The notes under the pieces are model-generated. The model ran no database searches, was not told the DNA's origin, and was given only the letters and a program-made list of their open reading frames with translations. The translations under genes and the position numbers were made by a program. This document shows positions 35,649 to 43,625 of a stretch of DNA of 64,000 nt, piece after piece. How positions within the stretch are numbered: the stretch's first letter is position 1; every line of letters begins with the position of its first letter. Source of the stretch: Fictibacillus halophilus. GTDB lineage: Bacteria > Bacillota > Bacilli > Bacillales > Fictibacillaceae. The stretch spans positions 248,001 to 312,000 of the forward strand of contig NZ_JAEACF010000001.1 in the NCBI RefSeq assembly GCF_016401385.1, given 5' to 3'.

Positions 35649-36350
35649 ATGAGAAGTTATTTGAGGTGGTCAAAAATACCTTATCCGGGTGAGAGCAATC
35701 CCCCGACTCCTGTAACCCCAGAAGCAGGTAATTGGCCGATGTTTTTCATTGCTCGAGATGGTAATAGATTTTTGGATCCATTTCGAAACCAAATCACATG
35801 GAGAATCAAGGATCCAAATTCAATTAATTGGGCCAATGAACTTCAAATTGTGCAACAGGTGATGCAGCAGATAACGCCTGAACAGATACGCATTGCACAA
35901 ATGTGGGCTGCAGGAGAAGTGAATAAACAGATCATTCCAATCGTATTTCAAATGATGGAAACATATGGACTTGCTTCAACAAGAGCGGCCAGATTTTTAG
36001 CGTTTTATCAAGCTGCAATCAATGATGCTTTCGTCATAACGTGGCATTTTAAATATCTTTGGGATGTAGCTCGTCCTTGTCAATACGACCGAAACTTAAA
36101 GACAGTTTTAATGACTCCGAGTTTTCCAGGATATCCTTCCGCACATGCCGTTATGGCGGGTTGTACGGAACCCATATTGAGCTATTATTTTCCTCAAGAA
36201 AGAAACCGCATTCACTTTCTTATGGAAGAGTGCGCGATGTCTAGATTATATGCAGGTGTCCATTTTAAAGTAGATAATGATGAAGGATTATCACTTGGAA
36301 GACAGCTCGGTGATATCGTAGTGAATTTAATACAATCGCAAAATATATAA
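35649..36350 (+). CDS. Vanadium haloperoxidase/PAP2-type phosphatase family protein
   Basis: A 233-residue soluble protein with the acid-phosphatase/vanadate site: KYLWDVARP (KxxxxxxRP), PGYPSAHA (PSxxSAH-like) and SRLYAGVH (SRxxxxxH) in the right order. It has no membrane helices, so it belongs with bacterial vanadium-dependent haloperoxidase-like proteins more than with lipid phosphatases. It may be a phosphatase or a haloperoxidase; the motif does not decide. ATG 35649 follows AGGGGGG. Single gene with a terminator. Confidence 0.82.
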   Translation: MRSYLRWSKIPYPGESNPPTPVTPEAGNWPMFFIARDGNRFLDPFRNQITWRIKDPNSINWANELQIVQQVMQQITPEQIRIAQMWAAGEVNKQIIPIVFQMMETYGLASTRAARFLAFYQAAINDAFVITWHFKYLWDVARPCQYDRNLKTVLMTPSFPGYPSAHAVMAGCTEPILSYYFPQERNRIHFLMEECAMSRLYAGVHFKVDNDEGLSLGRQLGDIVVNLIQSQNI

Positions 36351-36360
36351 TGAAAGAAGA

Positions 36361-36390
36361 ATAACCGGACGAAAGATGTCCGGTTATTTC
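36361..36390. terminator. Terminator between convergent genes
   Basis: ATAACCGGAC (36361-36370) pairs perfectly with GTCCGGTTAT (36378-36387) with a 7-base loop. It can serve the plus-strand gene and ycgQ. Confidence 0.85.
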
Positions 36391-37245
36391 TCAGTATCCT
36401 CGATACACATACTCTTCTTTTGGTTTCTCGATTTCTTTCCAGTCCTTCACTTTTACATAAGGGATATCGGCTTTAAAGGGTTGATAATATTGGGTTTCTA
36501 TACTCCCTTCAATCTTGATCCATCTGTCATTAGGAAATGATGTGCCTTTTGGGAATTCGACCATCATGCCAAACACACCAGAATCGGCAATACAATGGAT
36601 GATTCCAAAACGTAAAAGAAAAAGTTCGTTTGATTTTGAAGTTTGATCTTCTGCATTGTAAGTAAACCCTTTGAACTGAACCTCTTTTCCGAGAAAAATA
36701 CCAGGTTTATAATAGATACTCTCCATGCCTTTTAGATAATTCTTATCGTTTAGTACAACCTGATTTCCTTTTGTAAAGGGCTTCAGTTCTTGATCCATGA
36801 TTGAATTGTAGCTTTCTTTTCCGTAATAAACACTCGTATCAGGCTTTAAGAACTGGTGCTCACCAAAATCCCCTTCGTTCTCAAGACCTTTAAAGTGGAA
36901 ACCTTTCGTTTTTACGGTTTCAGAATCAAGAGATGCGATAGGAAAGAATAACCCTGAAATAATCGGGAAAATGAGTATACTGTTTACCGTGATATTCTTT
37001 AATCGAGAAGGTTTCTTATGATGATCGTGACCACAATCAGGGGTGCATAAATCATCGTGTTCATGTTCACCATCATCACTCTTTCCATAAATATAGAACT
37101 GAACGAGCGTAAGAAAGCCAAGAATAAATATGGCAGAGAACGAGATATATGAATATTTCATGTTAATATATTTGCTAATATCACCTGTAGCATGCAGGTG
37201 CATGAACAAAAAGGTAAATCCGATTAAAATCAGGATTCGAATCAT
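36391..37245 (-). CDS. ycgQ: TIGR03943/YcgQ family membrane protein with His-rich loop
   Basis: A 284-residue protein. Two N-terminal membrane helices (about 3-20 and 35-53) are followed by a metal-ligand-rich loop (EHEHDDLCTPDCGHDHHKK, about 60-79), a third helix (about 90-107) and a large outer beta-rich domain of about 175 residues. YcgQ is always found beside the permease YcgR; the His/Cys loop suggests a metal such as zinc. The start follows AAAGGAGG, which overlaps the ycgR stop, so the two are translationally coupled. Confidence 0.88.
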   Translation of the reverse strand: MIRILILIGFTFLFMHLHATGDISKYINMKYSYISFSAIFILGFLTLVQFYIYGKSDDGEHEHDDLCTPDCGHDHHKKPSRLKNITVNSILIFPIISGLFFPIASLDSETVKTKGFHFKGLENEGDFGEHQFLKPDTSVYYGKESYNSIMDQELKPFTKGNQVVLNDKNYLKGMESIYYKPGIFLGKEVQFKGFTYNAEDQTSKSNELFLLRFGIIHCIADSGVFGMMVEFPKGTSFPNDRWIKIEGSIETQYYQPFKADIPYVKVKDWKEIEKPKEEYVYRGY

Positions 37246-37260
37246 AGATGTGCACCTCCT

Positions 37261-38172
37261 TTAAAGAAATAGAGATCCGAGTAGAACAAGGATCGTAATA
37301 TATCCAACAAGACTAAACACGAGTTTTTTCTTAAACGCCGCAAGCATCATCAAGACGTTCTTCACATCAAGCATCGGACCATAGACAAGAAACGCAACAA
37401 TTGAACTCATTGTAAACGTGCTTTGAAACGAAGACGCGATAAAAGCATCAGCTTCTGAACAGAGAGAGAGTATAAAGGCTAATCCCATCATTACAAGTGA
37501 AGATGATACTTCACCTTGACCAATCTCAAGGAGCGTTGATGTTTTTACGTAAGTTTGCATACTCGCTGCAATCAAAGCACCGATCACTAAATATTTTCCG
37601 ACAGAGAAGAATTCTTCTACGGCATGCACAAACGTACCTTTCAGTTTGTTGTAAAAAGAAACCTTTGGTGCTGAAACCGTTGCTGCCGTTTCGTTGTTGA
37701 ACGGTGAGCGGGAAACAGCACCTATTTCATTCTTAAGTACTTTTGCATTTTTAAATTGAACGGCAAGAATAAAACCTAATAAAACAGCAACAATCATGGC
37801 AAGAGAGCCTCGATAGATCATAACTTCCCATCTGTTGCCGAACGCAACATACGTTGAAAATAATACGACAGGATTGATGATCGGACCTGTAAGCATAAAA
37901 GGAATGGCCGCAAAAACAGGGACACCTTTTTCAATCAGCTTTCTTGTGATCGGTACGATTCCGCACTCGCACGCAGGAAAGATCGCACCTATAACAGTTC
38001 CAAACAGAACAGCACCTATCTTATTTTTGGGCATAATGCGTGCCACCATCTCCTCAGTGACAAACATCTGTATGACACCAGCAATGAGCACACCGATCAG
38101 AACGAACGGAAGTGCCTCGATGAGGATGCTTATAAATACGGTATTCATCTGTAAAAACGATTTGTCGAGCAT
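37261..38172 (-). CDS. ycgR: Permease of the UPF0718/YcgR family
   Basis: A 303-residue integral membrane protein with about eight helices. The signature FPACECGIVPITRKL (about residues 64-78) is the conserved cysteine site of the DUF318/ArsP-like permease family; FLVYGPMLDVKNVLMML is the matching repeat motif in the second half. It may move a metal or metalloid; the transported species is unknown. ATG 38172 follows TGGAGG. It is the first gene of the ycgRQ operon. I could not find a convincing Zur box upstream. Confidence 0.88.
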   Translation of the reverse strand: MLDKSFLQMNTVFISILIEALPFVLIGVLIAGVIQMFVTEEMVARIMPKNKIGAVLFGTVIGAIFPACECGIVPITRKLIEKGVPVFAAIPFMLTGPIINPVVLFSTYVAFGNRWEVMIYRGSLAMIVAVLLGFILAVQFKNAKVLKNEIGAVSRSPFNNETAATVSAPKVSFYNKLKGTFVHAVEEFFSVGKYLVIGALIAASMQTYVKTSTLLEIGQGEVSSSLVMMGLAFILSLCSEADAFIASSFQSTFTMSSIVAFLVYGPMLDVKNVLMMLAAFKKKLVFSLVGYITILVLLGSLFL

Positions 38173-38318
38173 CCGATAATTCCTCCAACTCTATAAACTA
38201 CCTATCATCATAAAAGATAAACTTTATGAAGTAAATTTAATTTGTAATATCCCCACTATAACGCAAGCACCAAAGGAAAATAAATGACAAATGAAGAATT
38301 AGAAGATAATGGGAAATA

Positions 38319-38336
38319 GGGTCTGACCCCAAACAA
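38319..38336. repeat. Short palindromic repeat GGGTCTGACCCC, copy 2
   Basis: Identical over 18 bases to 22779-22796. It lies between the divergent ycgR and VanW genes. Confidence 0.7.
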
Positions 38337-38376
38337 TTTATTTCCCATAATGAAATTGAGCAAAAGGAGTAAGCAA

Positions 38377-39204
38377 ATGAACCATTTTGACCTGCGGCCG
38401 AAGCGGCGATCGCCTTTACGAATCTCGTTAGGGAAAAAGTATTATACGTTTAGAAGATATATAGAATGGTTTACAGATGAAAAGACTTATGCCAAAACAA
38501 AGAAGAGTGAACAACTTTCCTTTATTCATTTTTCGCATCAGACGATTCTTCTTCGCAAATTAAAAGATGTAGATATGTGGTATCAGCACAACAAAGTTAA
38601 AAACCTCCGAATTGCTATCAAACAATTAAACGGAATCGTAGTCGAACCAGGGGAAACTTTTTCGTATTGGAAAAGCATTGGGACGACAACGCGATCGAAA
38701 GGGTACGTCGATGGTATGGTTTTGTTTTACGGTAAGTTTAAGAAGGGGACGGGGGGAGGGCTGTGTCAGCTATCAAACTTAATCTATTGGATGACATTGC
38801 ATACTCCGCTTTCTGTAACAGAGCGTCATCGTCATAGCTATGATGTGTTTCCAGATTCGAAGCGCACCCAGCCTTTTGGAAGCGGAGCGACTTGTGCTTA
38901 TAACTACCTAGACCTTCAAATTAAGAACACGACTAATCAGACTTACCAGCTTCACCTATACTTAACCGATACTCATCTTGTTGGAGAATGGCGGACAGAC
39001 GAAGAACCTTTGCACTCGTATCAAGTGTATGAAAAAGAACATTGGATCACACCAGCTTACTGGGGTGGATATTTAAGGCATAACTTAATTCATCGCAAAG
39101 TATTTAACCGCCAAAGAAAACAGATCGATGATGAATATGTAACCGAGAACCATGCCATCATGATGTACGAGCCATTACTAGAAGCTAGTCAAAAGAACGC
39201 GTAG
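38377..39204 (+). CDS. VanW family protein
   Basis: A 275-residue protein. The VanW domain covers about residues 60-180: LKNLRIAIKQLNGIVVEPGE, then FSYWKSIG, and GTGGGLCQLSNLIYWM. VanW is linked to glycopeptide-resistance clusters and to envelope functions, but the activity is unknown. No van genes are nearby, so resistance should not be inferred. ATG 38377 follows AAAAGGAG; an in-frame ATG at 38350 lies before the ribosome site. Confidence 0.88.
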   Translation: MNHFDLRPKRRSPLRISLGKKYYTFRRYIEWFTDEKTYAKTKKSEQLSFIHFSHQTILLRKLKDVDMWYQHNKVKNLRIAIKQLNGIVVEPGETFSYWKSIGTTTRSKGYVDGMVLFYGKFKKGTGGGLCQLSNLIYWMTLHTPLSVTERHRHSYDVFPDSKRTQPFGSGATCAYNYLDLQIKNTTNQTYQLHLYLTDTHLVGEWRTDEEPLHSYQVYEKEHWITPAYWGGYLRHNLIHRKVFNRQRKQIDDEYVTENHAIMMYEPLLEASQKNA

Positions 39205-39207
39205 ATA

Positions 39208-39243
39208 AAAACCCTTGGCCCATTTTACGGCCGAGGGTTTATT
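39208..39243 (+). terminator. Intrinsic terminator of the VanW gene
   Basis: AAACCCTTGGCC and GGCCGAGGGTTT form a stem with one mismatch around CATTTTAC. Confidence 0.8.
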
Positions 39244-39259
39244 TAAATTGATTGATTCA

Positions 39260-39964
39260 TTACCTTTCCTTTAAGTGGGTCAGGCCTAAAAGTTCCAACA
39301 AAGCCTCAGGTTTCAACTGTTTTCGTTCATCGGCTGTTTTTAACGTATAAGAGGATAGAAGGGGATCATAATGAATCTCAATCTTTTCCCCGTTCACATC
39401 AACAATCCCAAATTCCTTTTGTAAAGGAGCATCGTCTTTATTTACAGCGTCTTCGTCGACCATTTTTATAAACTGTTCTATCTTATTTTGATCGGTAATC
39501 TTATTGCAGTTAACTGCGTTCTTATTAAGGTAAACGCAAATGCTTCTGGGTTTCTGATCAATCCACATCGTCTTATGCAAAACGGGGTTTAGGTCAAAAG
39601 TAGTCTCAGTTTCGTTAGCATAAGGGTTCCAGCCACCACCAATATGTAGTTCTTTATCATTTTTTTGAAATCTCAACATAAAGCCTCCCGAATCTTCTAT
39701 AGAAGCTTGTTTAAAAACGAGCTTCCAGCCATGATTCGGAAGAGTGTCTCTATAAAATTCATAAATATCATACCAATAGTTTCCCTTTATCAAGTAATGA
39801 TGTTCTTGAAATTCTAATCCATCGTATAGGGGGAGGTCGTTGCGATTCTCAGGAACTATGGAAACGGATGAGTAACGATCTTTTTCTAGCACGTACTTAT
39901 ATATTGCGACACTTGAAATTATCAAAATAATTAAAACAAAAGAAATTACGATTCTGTTTTTCAA
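39260..39964 (-). CDS. Membrane-anchored hypothetical protein (234 residues)
   Basis: An N-terminal membrane helix (about residues 5-23) anchors an outer domain of about 205 residues. It has WYDIYEFYRDTLPNHGWKLV, a pattern seen in Bacillus lipid/surface proteins with a repeated small alpha/beta unit, but I do not name a family. TTG 39964 follows GAGGTGG at about ten bases. Convergent with the VanW gene. Confidence 0.75.
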   Translation of the reverse strand: MKNRIVISFVLIILIISSVAIYKYVLEKDRYSSVSIVPENRNDLPLYDGLEFQEHHYLIKGNYWYDIYEFYRDTLPNHGWKLVFKQASIEDSGGFMLRFQKNDKELHIGGGWNPYANETETTFDLNPVLHKTMWIDQKPRSICVYLNKNAVNCNKITDQNKIEQFIKMVDEDAVNKDDAPLQKEFGIVDVNGEKIEIHYDPLLSSYTLKTADERKQLKPEALLELLGLTHLKER

Positions 39965-40176
39965 TACTACACTCCACCTCTCATAATTACATTATATTTT
40001 AACAGATTAAGGAAATATGAAAGTTATTTATCCATCACTAGGTACCGTTTTTTCATTGTCAAAATAAAAAGCATAGCTTATTGTAGATAAATGCTGCATT
40101 CCTAATAAATGTTTCAAACCCCTGATAAAAGTTAATGAGATTAGGGAAATGATAATAAGAGAAAGAAGGTGTAATC

Positions 40177-41130
40177 ATGGTCCGAACAATCGCTATCATC
40201 GATCATAAAGTAATCATCAATCCACCGTTTAGACAAATCAATGAAATGAAGCCTGATTGGTTCTGGGTGGATTTTGACAGTCCAACTCCGGGTGAAACCA
40301 ATCTATTGCGTACGTTTTTTGACTTTCATCCCCTTGCTGTTGAGGACTGTGTGAATGCCTTGCAACGACCAAAGGTTGAATTTTATGAAAACCACCTGTT
40401 TTATGTGTTGCACGCTCTAGACAATAAGACACTTGAAGCAACTGAGGTTGATATTTTTACAACAAAAAACAGTGTTGTTACGTTTCATAAAACAAACGTT
40501 CCAGAGATTGATTTTGTATGGAAGTATTTAAGTGAACTAGAGACTATTCCACCTGAACTGGGTAAAAATGAACTTCTTCATAAGCTAATGGATAAACTGG
40601 TAGATATGTATTTTCCCATTATGCATGAATTAGAAGAACGGGTAATTTCTATTGAAAGCAATGAAGATGATGAAGCACCAAAAATCATAAACCAGATCTT
40701 TGATATAAGAGGAGATCTCTTAACATTAAGAAAAACAGTTGTACCTATGCGCGAGTTGCTGTATCGAATGCTTGAGTCAAAACGGGTAGGCTTAGATGCG
40801 GAAGAAAGATCGTACTTTCATGATATATACGATCATCTACTGAGGTTGACAGATATGATGACTTCCGCCAGAGAAATGACATCGGATATACGCGATAATT
40901 ACATCTCTCTTAACTCTTACCGTATGAACAATATCATGAAAACCTTAACCGTAATTACAACAATCTTCATGCCGTTAACGTTCATTGCGGGTCTTTATGG
41001 AATGAATTTTGTAAACATGCCAGAGCTTCAAACGAAGAATGGTTACTTTTATGTACTCGGTTTTATGGTCTTATTGGGTGCAAGCATGTCCATTTGGTTC
41101 AAGAAAAAAGGTTGGTTTGAACAAGATTGA
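40177..41130 (+). CDS. corA: CorA-family magnesium/divalent metal transporter
   Basis: A 317-residue channel protein. A large cytosolic alpha/beta funnel (about 1-255) with long helices leads to two C-terminal membrane helices; the pore motif is YGMN (Gly275-Met276-Asn277). It forms pentamers in the membrane and admits Mg2+ or, in some relatives, Co2+ or Zn2+. AAGGTG precedes ATG 40177. No Mg riboswitch was recognised in the 210-base upstream gap. Confidence 0.94.
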   Translation: MVRTIAIIDHKVIINPPFRQINEMKPDWFWVDFDSPTPGETNLLRTFFDFHPLAVEDCVNALQRPKVEFYENHLFYVLHALDNKTLEATEVDIFTTKNSVVTFHKTNVPEIDFVWKYLSELETIPPELGKNELLHKLMDKLVDMYFPIMHELEERVISIESNEDDEAPKIINQIFDIRGDLLTLRKTVVPMRELLYRMLESKRVGLDAEERSYFHDIYDHLLRLTDMMTSAREMTSDIRDNYISLNSYRMNNIMKTLTVITTIFMPLTFIAGLYGMNFVNMPELQTKNGYFYVLGFMVLLGASMSIWFKKKGWFEQD

Positions 41131-41135
41131 GCTTC

Positions 41136-41161
41136 GTTTAAAAAATGGTTAACAGGGGAAC
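41136..41161 (+). promoter_or_regulatory. Sigma-B-like general stress promoter
   Basis: GTTTAA (41136-41141), 14 bases, GGGAAC (41156-41161). The Bacillus sigma-B consensus is GTTTAA-N13-15-GGGTAT. The next gene is a YflT-type general stress protein, a common member of the sigma-B regulon. Confidence 0.7.
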
Positions 41162-41194
41162 CTACTTGTAAAGAAACGTTTGGAGGGAAACCAA

Positions 41195-41626
41195 ATGAAA
41201 AAAGATATCATCGGTACATACACAAAAGAAGAAGAAGCGGTTGGAGCCATCAAAGCTTTGGTCGAAAAAGGTTATCATCCATCTGAAATTTCGATCGTTG
41301 CAAAAGATGATGAAATGATTGATAGCGTTGCAGACGAAACCCATGTGAACGAAAGAAAAATTACAGAAGATGATGCAGATAGTGCAACATACGGCACAAT
41401 CGCTGGCTTTCTGACTGGTATCGGGGGAGGTATCGCCGTTCCGGGATTGGGTACGCCAGGCATAGGTCCACTTCTTGCAGCAGGACCTTTTGCTTCTATG
41501 TTTGATAACGATGAAACGGATATGAAAGAAATTCTTCTAAATATGGACGTTTCTGAAAGTGATGCTGAGAGTTATATGCAAGATCTACAAGATGGCAAGA
41601 TTTTAGTTATGGTTGAACGAAAATAA
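41195..41626 (+). CDS. General stress protein, YflT-type (GSP17M) domain
   Basis: A 143-residue protein: an N-terminal alpha/beta unit (MKKDIIGTYTKEEEAVGAI, HPSEISIVAKD), a Gly/Ala/Pro-rich middle (GTIAGFLTGIGGGIAVPG) that may sit in or at the membrane, and a C-terminal alpha/beta unit. The layout matches the general stress protein 17M/YflT family, proteins induced by heat, salt and ethanol. The start at 41195 follows TGGAGGG. The sigma-B-like promoter upstream agrees with the call. Confidence 0.87.
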   Translation: MKKDIIGTYTKEEEAVGAIKALVEKGYHPSEISIVAKDDEMIDSVADETHVNERKITEDDADSATYGTIAGFLTGIGGGIAVPGLGTPGIGPLLAAGPFASMFDNDETDMKEILLNMDVSESDAESYMQDLQDGKILVMVERK

Positions 41627-41641
41627 CAGTTTGATTTAAAG

Positions 41642-41665
41642 GGCACCTTTTGAAGGTGTCTTTTT
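41642..41665 (+). terminator. Intrinsic terminator
   Basis: GGCACCTT and AAGGTGTC pair with one G-T, loop of three, then five T. Confidence 0.85.
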
Positions 41666-41732
41666 AATATTTTGAAACTTTTTCCATTCTTTAATCGTAT
41701 TTATATATATAAGATACGTGGGGTGTTAATAC

Positions 41733-42254
41733 ATGGAACTCTTCTTAAATGTATTTTTTGGAATCTTGATCGTGATAGGAATCATTGCAGCTGTTTTTTA
41801 CCTTTTGAAAAATGTGAAGGACAAAAAAAGAGCAGTTCCTGTCTATGGACTTTCTTATAGTGGAGAGTATACTCAGAAGAACTTTTGGACACATGAGATT
41901 ATGATTGTGGTCATCATCACACAAGGGTTTGGTTTGTTGAAACTTTCAATGCCCGTTAATGTTTTAATGATTTGCTTACTGGTGTTCCTCACACTGCTTT
42001 ATTTTACTCAAATATGGCGTGGTGCAATCGGTAAGAAAGGCGTTGTATCGGCTACTAAATTTTATGATTGGAATCAGATCGATTCAGTAGATTGGATTAC
42101 AGGAATTCAAGCTGAAAACCCAGGTTACCCGAGCTGGGGGTTAGTTCGCTTTCATACGGGTGAAAGGTATGTAGAATTTGTTATCAAGAAAAAAGCGGAG
42201 GATGAAGTGCGTTCTTTCGTTGAAGAACGGATGAATCTTGCAAAAGCAAATTAG
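41733..42254 (+). CDS. Membrane protein, unknown function (DUF5673-like)
   Basis: A 173-residue protein. Three membrane helices (about 3-24, 52-68 and 73-91) are followed by a C-terminal domain: GKKGVVSATKFYDWNQIDSVDW, PSWGLVRFHTGERYVEFVI and VRSFVEERM. This GxxxGxxxYDWxxI pattern is typical of small membrane proteins with a PH-like tail. GGGGTG precedes ATG 41733. Function unknown. Confidence 0.75.
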   Translation: MELFLNVFFGILIVIGIIAAVFYLLKNVKDKKRAVPVYGLSYSGEYTQKNFWTHEIMIVVIITQGFGLLKLSMPVNVLMICLLVFLTLLYFTQIWRGAIGKKGVVSATKFYDWNQIDSVDWITGIQAENPGYPSWGLVRFHTGERYVEFVIKKKAEDEVRSFVEERMNLAKAN

Positions 42255-42340
42255 TAATTTTATTATGTTTTTTAATAATAATGGTATTCTATCTTTTCCT
42301 AAGAATAAGTTGAATGTAAAAGCGAAAAGGTGGCTTTACC

Positions 42341-42565
42341 ATGAAACCATATGTGAAAGCTGGACTCATTACCGCTGGACTAATCGTTCTGATCAGTACC
42401 TATCTGCTCGGAATGTATGTAGAGAAGTTAAATGTCCAAAGAGAGTCACTTAATATGGATCCGATTCATATCGTTAGCGTATTATTAGGAGCTGCACTTA
42501 TCTTGATCGGATTAAGGATTAAAACTAAAAAAGAAATAGAAACAACTGAGAACAGTGCAAAATAG
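42341..42565 (+). CDS. Small two-helix membrane protein
   Basis: A 74-residue protein with two membrane helices (about residues 6-25 and 44-61) and a Lys/Glu-rich tail. AAAGGTGG precedes ATG 42341. The family is not recognised. It may share a transcript with the gene upstream (86 bases away). Confidence 0.7.
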   Translation: MKPYVKAGLITAGLIVLISTYLLGMYVEKLNVQRESLNMDPIHIVSVLLGAALILIGLRIKTKKEIETTENSAK

Positions 42566-42578
42566 GCACTGTTCTTTT
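42550..42578 (+). terminator. Intrinsic terminator overlapping the stop codon
   Basis: GAACAGTGC (42550-42558) pairs perfectly with GCACTGTTC (42566-42574), then four T. The stem includes the last codons of the gene before it. Confidence 0.85.
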
Positions 42579-42654
42579 ACGTATTTTGTAGAGAGTTCCA
42601 ATCTTTTGTATAATACAGATAGAATATCCAATACATGTGCCAGAGGAGACAATC

Positions 42655-43302
42655 ATGAAATACGAAGATTTTAAAGAAATCGTGCACGGCAGAAGAAGTG
42701 TCCGAAAGTTTACGGATCAAGCAGTTGCTGAAGAAGACATTTATGAAATCATGGATTGCGCTCGTTATGCGCCGAGCGACACGAACTCACAAACGTGGGA
42801 ATTTATCGTAATCCGAAACAAAGATAAAGTAAAGAAAATCGAAGAGATGACGTGGGATGCTATTCATAAATTGGCAGCAAGGGCTGAAGAAAACGGCAAA
42901 ACGAAGGAAGCGAAATTGCTGACGCGCTCTTTCGGTCCTTATGCAACGGCGTTCTCTGGAGCACCCGTATTAATCATCTGTTTAGCCACTCCTTACGAAT
43001 CTAAGTTTCGTGAAAAAATCTTTGATCCGATCGAACTTGCCGAAGAAACAGTCTGGGAAGAAGAAGGAATCAAGAGCAGCTGCTTAGCAATTCAAAACTT
43101 GATGCTCGCAGCCCATGCTCGCGGACTTGGGACTTGCCCAATGACTGGCCCCGTATTGTTGGCGCAAGATGCGATTCGCGACTTCTTACATATTCCATCA
43201 AAGAAACAGATTAACATGGTTATTTCACTCGGACATCCACAAGATCAACCAAAAAAACTCGCGCGAAAAGCAGTAGAAGAAATCGTCACATATGTAAATT
43301 GA
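42655..43302 (+). CDS. Nitroreductase family protein
   Basis: A 215-residue FMN-dependent reductase. The FMN-phosphate motif GRRSVRKFTDQ is near residue 10, PSDTNSQTWEFIVI (about 40-53) binds the flavin ring, and GLGTCPMTGPVL is the later conserved block. Such enzymes reduce nitroaromatics, quinones or act as flavin-linked oxidases; MhqN of B. subtilis is one. ATG 42655 follows AGAGGAG; an in-frame GTG at 42637 precedes it. Confidence 0.9.
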   Translation: MKYEDFKEIVHGRRSVRKFTDQAVAEEDIYEIMDCARYAPSDTNSQTWEFIVIRNKDKVKKIEEMTWDAIHKLAARAEENGKTKEAKLLTRSFGPYATAFSGAPVLIICLATPYESKFREKIFDPIELAEETVWEEEGIKSSCLAIQNLMLAAHARGLGTCPMTGPVLLAQDAIRDFLHIPSKKQINMVISLGHPQDQPKKLARKAVEEIVTYVN

Positions 43303-43330
43303 TGGCGACCGAATTTTGTATGTAAGCTCT

Positions 43331-43371
43331 AAAAAAGCTCGTCCAGCGGCTGACAAGCATGCTGGACGAGC
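43331..43371 (-). terminator. Strong hairpin, terminator-like on the minus strand
   Basis: GCTCGTCCAGC (43337-43347) pairs perfectly with GCTGGACGAGC (43361-43371) around a 13-base loop. On the minus strand it is followed by six T (43336-43331). It abuts the tandem repeat array, so something transcribed leftward through the array would stop here. Confidence 0.65.
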
Positions 43372-43466
43372 GCCATATGAAAAATACGAGCGCCATATGA
43401 AAAATACGAGCGCCATATGAAAAATACGAGCGCCATATGAAAAATACGAGCGCCATATGAAAAATG
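43367..43466. repeat. Tandem repeat, 5 copies of a 20-bp unit
   Basis: The unit CGAGCGCCATATGAAAAATA repeats from 43367, 43387, 43407, 43427 and 43447; only the last base of the fifth copy differs. Each unit has CATATG and GCGCCATATG, giving a weakly palindromic core. Because 20 is not a multiple of three the array has no steady protein frame, so the long minus-strand open frame that crosses it is an artefact. It lies between the nitroreductase and APH-family genes. Confidence 0.95.
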
Positions 43467-43625
43467 GAAGCTCCTCCGCTTTTTATTTTCTCTTGAACGC
43501 CGTTTCTTATCCCTCCATAAGACTTCAGACCTACAAGATAACTTAAGAAAAAAGGATTTTTTTCGACATTTACCGAATATATGCTTCATGAAACGTATTT
43601 TCAATTTTAGAAAGAGGAACTTCTT

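Noticed and set aside
38173..38318. Zur box upstream of ycgR
   Set aside because: The AT-rich sequence near 38220-38250 does not match the inverted AAATCGTAAT repeat.
38377..39204. Glycopeptide-resistance cluster suggested by VanW
   Set aside because: No vanA/B/H/X/R/S genes nearby; VanW domains are common in Bacillaceae without resistance.
39965..40176. Magnesium riboswitch upstream of corA
   Set aside because: No conserved M-box elements and no terminator were seen in the gap.
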